From Ruminococcaceae bacterium FB2012 (GTDB lineage Bacteria; Bacillota; Clostridia; Oscillospirales; Ruminococcaceae), in NCBI GenBank assembly GCA_900104495.1, contig FMXS01000006.1, positions 84,271-148,270 of the forward strand: 64,000 bases of DNA, read 5' to 3'. A model generated the notes under the pieces. That model did not search any database. It was not told the origin of the DNA and saw only the letters and a list, made by a program, of their open reading frames with translations. Numbering within the stretch: position 1 is the stretch's first letter; every line of letters starts with the position of its first letter. Shown here in pieces: positions 58,139-64,000 of the stretch. Position numbers and translations under genes: made by a program.

Positions 58139-59139
58139 TTCACTTTAACAATAAAAATCAGTTCTTTGTGGTCATTAAAATCGGTTTTCCCCGCATTAAA
58201 GAAGTTGTGTGATGTTTCAAATCGCTGAACTTCTCCTCTTGCGGATAGGGCAGTTTCAATATCTTCCAGTGTCATTTTGTTTTTTGAAGAACTGCTCTTT
58301 GATTCGTAGGTGTTGTTATACGAAACAACGATATATTTGCAATCAAGGCTGTCTATAAGCTCCTTGAATACTATTTTTGCTTTGTTACGGCAGTAGTCGC
58401 TCATATTTTCAGGATCAGGCTTTAACGCTACTCCGTGAAGCTCAGGCTTTCTCCAACAGGTGATGTTCTCCAGAACATGATAAAATCTGCTGTACTGCCT
58501 TGAATTGTAAGGCGGATCAATATAAACTATGTCGCATTTCAGCTTATGAGCAAACTCATTGGAATCCTCTCTTGATATAGCTATTTGTGATTTCTTTGTT
58601 TTATATGGCGTAATAAGCTCAAATATAAATGTATCAGGAATATCGTGTCCTTTTATATACGCATCATAGTGACCTACGGTATTAGCACTTTTATCTGCTG
58701 AATACAGCAGCGATGCAAGTAGTATCGAAAACTCCTTTTCGGATAAATTCTCTTTATCGGCTTCTATGACTTCTCTTATGTATCCGATTTTTTTTGCATC
58801 TGAATAAGAAAAGAATTTTCCGCCGAAGTTTTCGGAGATATAGTTATCATCTATGCTATTAGCATTCAAAGCCTGAAAACGACTACAGTAAGCAGAGATT
58901 AGTTTCTTATCATAAGTTGCAGACTCAAAAAATGCTTTGTATATTACTTCATTTGAGTAAAGAAAATCATTGATGTAGATTTTCTTCATCTTGTCAAGCA
59001 TTGTGTATGAAATAATACCTGTTCCTGCAAAAATATCACAAAACGAGCTGCCGTTGCAGTTCTCAGCTATCAGCTCGCTTATCCATGAGGAGAGCTTATA
59101 CTTACTGCCTGTATATCTCCTGTTCCAAATATCAAACAT
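58135..59139 (-). CDS. DNA adenine methyltransferase, D12 class (second of the pair)
   Basis: Start set at the ATG at 59139 (CGGAGAC upstream) because the promoter -10 at 59178-59173 places the transcript start near 59166, after the longer frame's ATG at 59169. The 334-residue protein has 'RRYTGSKYKLSSWISELI', SAM motif 'FCDIFAGTGIISY', and 'CDIVYIDPPYNSRQYSRFYHVLENI' (D-P-P-Y). It is only distantly similar to the other methylase, as expected if each modifies one strand of an asymmetric site. First gene of the restriction unit. Confidence 0.9.
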   Translation of the reverse strand: MFDIWNRRYTGSKYKLSSWISELIAENCNGSSFCDIFAGTGIISYTMLDKMKKIYINDFLYSNEVIYKAFFESATYDKKLISAYCSRFQALNANSIDDNYISENFGGKFFSYSDAKKIGYIREVIEADKENLSEKEFSILLASLLYSADKSANTVGHYDAYIKGHDIPDTFIFELITPYKTKKSQIAISREDSNEFAHKLKCDIVYIDPPYNSRQYSRFYHVLENITCWRKPELHGVALKPDPENMSDYCRNKAKIVFKELIDSLDCKYIVVSYNNTYESKSSSSKNKMTLEDIETALSARGEVQRFETSHNFFNAGKTDFNDHKELIFIVKVK

Positions 59140-59172
59140 AATAGTCTCCGTTTCAATATAATTACCCATATT

Positions 59173-59201
59173 ATTATAGCATAAATGGGCAGAAAAAGCA
59201 A
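59173..59201 (-). promoter_or_regulatory. Promoter of the restriction-modification unit
   Basis: Minus strand TTGCTT (59201-59196), 17 bases, TATAAT (59178-59173). It decides the methylase start. Confidence 0.6.
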
Positions 59202-59272
59202 TGCTTTTGACGGTTATTTTGCCTAATTTTCATCAAACAGCAACTTCGACTCCACCGGAATCAAAGTTCCCA

Positions 59273-59926
59273 CTATTTCTTCCTCGGCTTCTTTATCTTA
59301 GCAACCACCGTCACATCAAAACCATACTTATCAAGTATCCCCTCGGCAAGAGCCTTCATCTCAGCTTTATACTGTTTTCCCAACTCATACAATTCCGAAG
59401 AAGGCAAGCCGTTTCGTATCAACTTCTTTTTGAGAGCCGTCATTTTTTCCATACGCACTTGCTTCGCCTGTATAAATTCATCGTACTCATCAGGGTGATA
59501 GCGTTCAATTTCCACCACATCGAGATACCCCTTGTATCTGCGAACAAAGGAATCATAGTCTTTCTTTATTGCCGAGTATTCCTGCGTATTCTCCTCAATG
59601 ATTTTTTCTTTCTGTTGCTTCTGTGCTTCGATACACTCGGCAGAGCGACAGCAGACTTCGCCTTCCGTTCCGAGAAACAGCTTATGGCAGAAACCGCACT
59701 CACATACCGTCCACTTGTTCTTGTGAACGAGCTGCCCTATCTCGGCAAGGACGGTCAGCAGGCTGTTATCACTTTCATGGAACACATTAAAGGTATAGCC
59801 ATCGACAGCTATCACCGTTCTGCCTGATGTAAGGACGAAATGCTCCGTAGTGACCTTGTGGCTGAAATACGCTTCACTGCACAGCAATCCGAGTTGGGTA
59901 TCGAAAAACGCATTGATACGGCGATA
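59273..59926 (-). pseudogene. Remnant of a zinc-finger protein fused in frame behind a truncated abiEii
   Basis: A reading frame continues from the TAA that ends the abiEii remnant: 'YRRINAFFDTQLGLLCSEAYFSHKVTTEHFVLTSGRTVIAVDG', then a zinc cluster CECGFCHKLF...CCRSAEC, then a long charged helical tail ending KIKKPRKK. No ATG or binding site starts it, only a TTG at 59887 within coding-like sequence. It looks like the back part of a DUF6076-like or related protein whose front was lost when it was joined to abiEii. Confidence 0.5.
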
Positions 59927-60529
59927 TTACGCTGTTTCCGAGAATGTTGGATGGTGACCCGTACGGGAATTAAAAACGCCACGGCGAAGAATCGTCTCAA
60001 CCTTTTCAGCCATAACAGTTTCAATATTGTATGCCCATAGCTCAAAGGTTTTTTCGTCATCAAATATCTCTGAAAAGCTGTACGGTACTGCATGGGGAGT
60101 TATGACATCTCCCGTAGATACGTCAATGCTCAGCGGGGTGACCATTGTATCAAACACAGCGTTCAGCTTTACACGGTAGCCTCCGTAGATATCATCCTCT
60201 CGGATCGGAGATATTGTTCCTATCTCAAAAGATACTCCGTCATCGGAACCGATACCGCACACCTGTTCCAAAGCTGTTTTTATTGCTTCGGGGGTAAGCG
60301 GAAGATTTTTGAGTGTGGTATCCAAGTCCATTGTAGCCCTGTTGTCAAGTCCGACAATAGCAGCTACAAGCATTCCGCCTTTCAAGACGAATTTGTCTTT
60401 GTATTCCGAAACGGAAAGTCTGACAAGCAGACGCTCAAACATATAGTTTTGCAGTATTACCTGCGCAGGGATATTTTTCTGTTTGGCAATATTGCGTATC
60501 TTGGCTTTCAGACTCATTGATCTGCTCAT
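59927..60529 (-). pseudogene. abiEii-like nucleotidyltransferase toxin, C-terminally truncated
   Basis: The 200-residue frame begins 'SLKAKIRNIAKQKNIPAQVILQNYMFERLLVRLS' and has 'KFVLKGGMLVAAIVGLDNRATMDLDTTLKNLPL', the AbiEii/AbiGii nucleotidyltransferase motif (G-G, D-x-D). It then goes well up to 'IETVMAEKVETILRRGVFNSR' where family members continue with an 'RDYYDIYIL' segment, but here changes to an unrelated tail and stops. About 100 residues are missing. The ATG overlaps the antitoxin stop by 4 bases (ATGA). Probably inactive. Confidence 0.78.
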
Positions 60530-61119
60530 AATAACACCTCCAGATACTTACGCATTACATTTGCGACACGCAGCTGTTTTGCATACAAATTCAATTTGTT
60601 CAGATCCTTTTTCGGACTTGCCGCATACTTCTTCAAAGCCGCAAGAAACGTCTCGGTGCCGACCTTGCTGCGGCTGCGGATAATATCGCAGACCGTGCGT
60701 TCAAGATCATACGCTGAAACATCATTGCCCGAGGGAGTTTTGAGAGTAGTTTTTCCGAGGTCAAACAGCTCGGGTTTGATATAGTATATCTTGCACTCGG
60801 CTTTTATCGAAGCCGAAGGCGAACATCCGCTGGGCGCGGTAACGGTATGCTCAAACGGGGTACGGTCTGATATCCCGTGGAGGAACAGCGCCGTTTCATG
60901 GGAGAAAATGATCTTTTCGGAGCGTTTGCTTATCGACAGCAGCTCATCCTGTATCTCATCAGGGAGAATGTACTGCCCCTGTGCGATACGGTGTATTTTT
61001 TCTTCTTTGCACAGCTTATACAGCATCGCTTTGGAGATGCCGTGCTGTATTGCTGTCTTGGTTTCAATTATCCCGCCGTGTACTTCGGCAATGGCAGACA
61101 GCTCGGTAATATAATTCAT
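60526..61119 (-). CDS. AbiEi-type antitoxin (type IV toxin-antitoxin)
   Basis: From the ATG at 61119 (CTGGAGGTGGG upstream) the protein has 197 residues. The N-terminal winged helix 'IAEVHGGIIETKTAIQHGISKAMLYKLCKEEKIHRIAQGQYILPDE' is the AbiEi antitoxin DNA-binding domain. 'SHETALFLHGISDRTPFEHTVTAPSG' and 'VSAYDLERTVCDIIRSRSKVGTETFLAALKKYA' continue the family pattern. It represses its own promoter and counters AbiEii, giving abortive phage defence. Intact although its toxin partner is truncated. Confidence 0.9.
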   Translation of the reverse strand: MNYITELSAIAEVHGGIIETKTAIQHGISKAMLYKLCKEEKIHRIAQGQYILPDEIQDELLSISKRSEKIIFSHETALFLHGISDRTPFEHTVTAPSGCSPSASIKAECKIYYIKPELFDLGKTTLKTPSGNDVSAYDLERTVCDIIRSRSKVGTETFLAALKKYAASPKKDLNKLNLYAKQLRVANVMRKYLEVLL

Positions 61120-61150
61120 AAGCCCACCTCCAGCATTACATTCTAACAAT

Positions 61151-61179
61151 ATTATACTTTATATTGTGATGAAAGTCAA
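61151..61179 (-). promoter_or_regulatory. Promoter of the abiE operon
   Basis: Minus strand TTGACT (61179-61174), 17 bases, TATAAT (61156-61151), about 32 bases before the ATG. Confidence 0.8.
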
Positions 61180-61288
61180 TAGGTGATGAATACAAATTCA
61201 GAATTTGAATAACAATATTATGATGAATGTAAACGGGTTTTCCCCTTTATAAAGCACAATGTTATACCAAAAAGCATCTTCTGCCCCG

Positions 61289-61375
61289 CGTGGCAATATA
61301 ATAAATTGCCACGACTCTCCAAAGCCCGAAAATGCGGCTCAAAGCTGCCGATTTCGTGGCAAGATTCGTGGCAAG
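61289..61375 (+). repeat. CGTGGCAA motifs inside the right core (arm-type site candidate)
   Basis: CGTGGCAAT (61289-61297) faces its inverted copy (61305-61313). CGTGGCAAG occurs at 61355-61363 and 61367-61375, a 12-base period. The same motif pair stands inside the left core (13396-13414). Confidence 0.6.
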
Positions 61376-61454
61376 TTTAGGGTGAAATAGGGTGTTTTTT
61401 GCTGAATTTTGCTCAATTTTATTGATGATTGATAAATACAGCAATGCAAAGAAA

Positions 61455-61490
61455 AGCGCGTATCTACGCTGTTTGACGTAAATACGCGCT
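61455..61490. terminator. Hairpin beside the right core
   Basis: AGCGCGTAT (61455-61463) pairs with ATACGCGCT (61482-61490). It ends 7 bases before the 24-bp repeat, like the hairpin ending 4 bases before the left copy. Confidence 0.6.
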
Positions 61491-61496
61491 GTACTG

Positions 61497-61520
61497 TTGG
61501 CGCGGATTGAGAGATTTGAA
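61497..61520 (-). repeat. 24-bp attachment-site-like direct repeat, right copy (tRNA 3'-end-like)
   Basis: Exact copy of 13323-13346 in the same orientation. As on the left, no tRNA body follows on the right side, so the intact tRNA, if any, must lie beyond the window. Confidence 0.7.
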
Positions 61521-61639
61521 TTATATTTTCCTGATAATTTATTGTCATATAACGTTAGAAAAAGTCCGATTTTGCGCGGTTTGATGTTAGTTATCGTTAG
61601 ATATCTTTAGATAAAATATTACCAGTTTTGATAAGGTGT

Positions 61640-61659
61640 AGCGCCAAAACAGCGCCAAA
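61640..61659 (+). repeat. AGCGCCAAA motif pair outside the right core
   Basis: AGCGCCAAA at 61640-61648 and 61651-61659, an 11-base period. A motif different from the inner one suggests the left end of another element that extends to the right. Confidence 0.5.
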
Positions 61660-61821
61660 GATTTCGTTTCGACCGTTTTGGAACGCTTAGAAACAATATG
61701 AAAATATGAAGCATCGGCTCTTTCCAATGGCTGTTTGTCGGTATCTCCAAGCGGTCAATCTAAAAAATCGTTAAGCACCCTGAATATTTTGTATTATAAT
61801 ATTCTTTCTATATACCGACAT

Positions 61822-61848
61822 AATTTCCGAGACGGCTTCTCGGAAATT
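61822..61848. repeat. Perfect stem-loop in the gap before the AAA-ATPase gene
   Basis: An 11-base stem (61822-61832 with 61838-61848) around CGGCT. The remaining part of 61521-61957 has no convincing gene. Confidence 0.6.
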
Positions 61849-61957
61849 GGCAGACCTTTCGGAAAAGGTATCATACCGTTTAAATTGTCTTATTCAAGTT
61901 TTCTCGTGCTACACCGCTTCAATATATGACTATTAATGCTGAGAATATAATCAACGG

Positions 61958-63544
61958 TTATTTGTTTATCTTATAAATACCGCAGCTGTGTTTCTTGCTC
62001 TTCTCGTCATAACTTATCCCGACAAGAAGGATATCCCCGAAGTAATTACTCAACACCGCCGGATAGTTTTTATCTCTGATCTGATTAATAGCAGTTTCGG
62101 AGGACCTGTTCCATTTCAACTCAACGATCATTGCGGGGTAGGGCGTGGTTTTCTTCGGGATAAACACCACATCTGCCACTCCCTTGCCGCTTGGCAGTTC
62201 TTCAAGCTTCATATATTTGTCCACACATACGATATAGGCATACTTTATTACCGCCCTTAATGCCTGTTCATTGTTGTAGAACTGCGGCGCATACTGCGAC
62301 TGCCTTATCCGATCTATCGCCTCGGCAACTGCATCAGAGTTTTCCGTCAATGTATCCGAGAGCAGCTGCTCAGATGTTCTGATCAGCTCATTCAGCTTGG
62401 TATGCTCCGATCTCTTTAACAGCCACTCAAATTCCTGCCGCACTTCGCTGTTGGGTATCGACACGGTATTATCGTCACGGTCATAAGACAAATAGCCGAG
62501 ATGTATCAGTAGGGTTATAACATCGTCCTTTGAACCAAAGCTCTCAAAGTCGTTCTTAAAACCGTTGGTATCTACACTTACGGACTCACCTGCGATAAGT
62601 CTTGCGACTGTTTCCTGCAAGCCGTCAAAATCCATTTCAACATAGTCCTTCAAAGCATCGGCCGCGGAAGTCTGTCTCCAGAATGATCTGAACTCTTTGT
62701 AACTCACCGCGAGCATTACCGAATAGGGATTATATACCGAAGAACTGCTTCCGAAACGGTAACCGTCATACCAGGTCTTGGCGGTGGAGAAGTCCATAGA
62801 ATACTGTTTGCAAAGCTGCTCAACCTCAGCCTCGGTAAAACCGAAATAGCTTGCATAAGGCCCAGGAGAAAGCACGGTGTATTCTCTGAAATCAGAGATC
62901 GCAGACTGTGACCCGTCCTTTTTGATCGGAAGTATGCCCGTCATATATGCAGCTGCGATAACGTAGGGGGTTACATCATTGTTCTTGAAAAGTCCCCGCA
63001 GGAAATTTAGATAAGCGGTCTGAACTTCGTTATCGTTTTTTGCTTCTCTGATAAGAGCATCCCACTCGTCGATAATGAAAACGAATTCTCTGCCTGTGAT
63101 CTTCACACATTCAAGCAGACAGTCATTCAGCGCAGGGATACTTTCAAGCTGCGGAAAGGCGGATACGAGATCGTTTCTCAGCGCATTAACTATCATAGAC
63201 GGCACCTTTTTTATGCTCTCGCCGGACTCTTTGACAGCAGAAATAAAGCCTGTTACATCAAAGGCTATCACATTGTATTTGTTCAGATGCTTATCAAAAT
63301 CGGCACTCCTGCTTATTTCAAGCCCTTCAAACAGTGACCGCGAATCGCAGGAGCAGTCATAGTATGCACAAAGCATCTTGGCGGCAAAAGATTTGCCGAA
63401 ACGTCTCGGTCTGCTGATGCAGGTGAGATTATTTGCTTTATCTATAGTGTCGTTTACGCAGCTTATCAACCCTGATTTATCAACATATTTATCGTTCACG
63501 ATCTTGGCAAAAGCCTTATTACCGGGATTATAGTATTTGCCCAT
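61958..63544 (-). CDS. AAA-ATPase-like protein with PD-(D/E)XK nuclease-superfamily domain
   Basis: The 528-residue protein has the N-terminal AAA-ATPase_like pattern: 'NDKYVDKSGLI', Walker A-like 'ISRPRRFGKSFAAKMLCAYYD' (about 42-62) and Walker B-like 'EFVFIIDEWDALI' (about 150-162). 'TGILPIKK...ALSDFREYTVLSP'-type sensor sequence and 'WYDGYRFG' follow. The C-terminal domain (about 440-528) has 'KGVADVVFIPKKTTPYPAMIVELKWN' (D and E-x-K of the nuclease superfamily). Such proteins are abundant, often multi-copy, in gut anaerobes; defence or mobile-element function is suspected but unproven. AAATACT spacing; ATG at 63544. Confidence 0.9.
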   Translation of the reverse strand: MGKYYNPGNKAFAKIVNDKYVDKSGLISCVNDTIDKANNLTCISRPRRFGKSFAAKMLCAYYDCSCDSRSLFEGLEISRSADFDKHLNKYNVIAFDVTGFISAVKESGESIKKVPSMIVNALRNDLVSAFPQLESIPALNDCLLECVKITGREFVFIIDEWDALIREAKNDNEVQTAYLNFLRGLFKNNDVTPYVIAAAYMTGILPIKKDGSQSAISDFREYTVLSPGPYASYFGFTEAEVEQLCKQYSMDFSTAKTWYDGYRFGSSSSVYNPYSVMLAVSYKEFRSFWRQTSAADALKDYVEMDFDGLQETVARLIAGESVSVDTNGFKNDFESFGSKDDVITLLIHLGYLSYDRDDNTVSIPNSEVRQEFEWLLKRSEHTKLNELIRTSEQLLSDTLTENSDAVAEAIDRIRQSQYAPQFYNNEQALRAVIKYAYIVCVDKYMKLEELPSGKGVADVVFIPKKTTPYPAMIVELKWNRSSETAINQIRDKNYPAVLSNYFGDILLVGISYDEKSKKHSCGIYKINK

Positions 63545-63592
63545 TATATCAGCTCCGTTTCTAAACTAACGGCTTATAACTATCCATATTAT

Positions 63593-63621
63593 ATTATAAC
63601 ACAGAATTATTATTTTGGCAA
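63593..63621 (-). promoter_or_regulatory. Promoter of the AAA-ATPase gene
   Basis: Minus strand TTGCCA (63621-63616), 17 bases, TATAAT (63598-63593). Confidence 0.7.
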
Positions 63622-64000
63622 TAGCTATCCGATCGTTTTATACCATCGCGTTCAGATTAAAAAAATCCGAATAGAATATCACTTCATCGGGGGAGCTCAG
63701 ATTTGACTACAAACATTTGTCATTATGGTTTGGACTTTTTTCTTCCGAACTCTATAATCTCAGCAGCCACTCCACAACATTCAGTGACTTTAAAGCACAA
63801 ACTTTCATTTTTGCAAAGTTTTTGCACCAAAATGCAGAAACTTCTGAGATAAATTCAACATCATTCGGGACAACCAAATAATGCTGTCGAATTAACGGCA
63901 ATGAAAAAGATCAATATCACATTTCCACAGCAATATTGGAAATATAATTCCAACTATTGACTTTTTGACTCGGATATGGTATAATATTTCCAAGTCAGAA
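63622..64000 (+). promoter_or_regulatory. Gene-free right edge with a rightward promoter and TTGGAA dyads
   Basis: TTGACT (63957-63962), 17 bases, TATAAT (63980-63985) points off the window. Just upstream is the dyad TTGGAA-N6-TTCCAA (63936-63953), and a further TTTCCA/TGGAAA pair lies near 63921-63942. The dyads may be operators for a gene beyond the edge. No gene was recognised in this stretch. Confidence 0.55.

Larger units (their letters stand above)
13323..61520. mobile_element. Candidate 48.2-kb island between tRNA-end-like repeats
   Basis: The segment is bracketed by two exact 24-bp direct repeats and carries CGTGGCAA motif pairs just inside each end (13396-13414 on the left; 61289-61313 and 61355-61375 on the right). 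The outer flanks carry other motif pairs. Against the idea: it contains an enolase gene and no recombinase gene adjoins either end; the only integrase is internal (48575-49636). It may be an old accretion or a composite of smaller elements. Confidence 0.4.

Noticed and set aside
61735..61929. 64-codon frame between the right core and the AAA-ATPase gene
   Set aside because: No binding site, spans a perfect stem-loop, no family likeness.

Overview
The window looks like chromosomal DNA of an anaerobic gut-type Bacillota close to Ruminococcus (Oscillospiraceae). The basis is AGGAGG-type ribosome binding sites, TTGACA-N17-TATAAT promoters, BspA-type leucine-rich repeats on threonine-rich stalks, and many TetR-controlled ABC exporters. 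This is inference from gene style; no rRNA or complete tRNA gene is present. No CRISPR array was seen.

1-12.8 kb (all minus strand) is one phosphothreonine-signalling operon. A promoter at 12874-12901 is followed by a secreted protease with a membrane span and a cytosolic FHA domain, a membrane-anchored YfaP-like protein, a Ser/Thr kinase with PASTA, Ig-like and leucine-rich repeats outside the cell, two PP2C phosphatases, an FHA protein, a second kinase whose outer domain resembles a sugar-binding protein, and a second PASTA/LRR kinase that runs off the left edge. The two PASTA kinases share a direct repeat of about 2.2 kb. Writers, erasers, readers and a candidate effector therefore sit together.

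13.2-36.7 kb is an exporter and tailoring region: three TetR regulators, two MacB/FtsX-type ABC systems, a heterodimeric ABC exporter, five SAM methyltransferases, two GNAT acetyltransferases, two alpha/beta hydrolases, an aldo/keto reductase with an in-frame stop, an MBL hydrolase, and several gene fragments. A palindrome GTTAG-N6-CTAAC recurs upstream of at least six transcription units here and directly behind the consensus promoter ahead of enolase (36.68-37.98 kb). It looks like an operator of one shared regulon.

38.4-49.8 kb looks like an integrative, plasmid- or phage-satellite-like element. It holds a D5/SF3 primase-helicase, a tyrosine integrase with an XRE regulator, a PemK/MazF-like toxin, three small paralogues of unknown function, two paralogous zinc-finger proteins flanking the helicase, an iteron-like array of TGACA pairs (44.2-45.0 kb), and a 30-bp promoter element shared by the helicase and the downstream operon. 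Two further unknown paralogues are each preceded by a duplicated leader-peptide module.

49.9-63.5 kb is a defence and mobility region: a DUF4143 ATPase, a 5'-truncated IS256-type transposase, an EEP-nuclease/winged-helix pair, an AlwI-like restriction system with two adenine methylases and a DUF3883 protein, an AbiE toxin-antitoxin pair with a broken toxin gene, and an AAA-ATPase/PD-(D/E)XK protein.

Two exact 24-bp direct repeats that resemble a tRNA 3' end (13323-13346 and 61497-61520) bracket about 48.2 kb. Both ends carry the same CGTGGCAA motif pairs on the inner side, while the outer sides carry different motif pairs. This suggests a tandem array of integrated elements at one tRNA attachment site, with the 13.3-61.5 kb segment as one unit. 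Because that unit contains enolase and has no integrase at either end, this remains a hypothesis.
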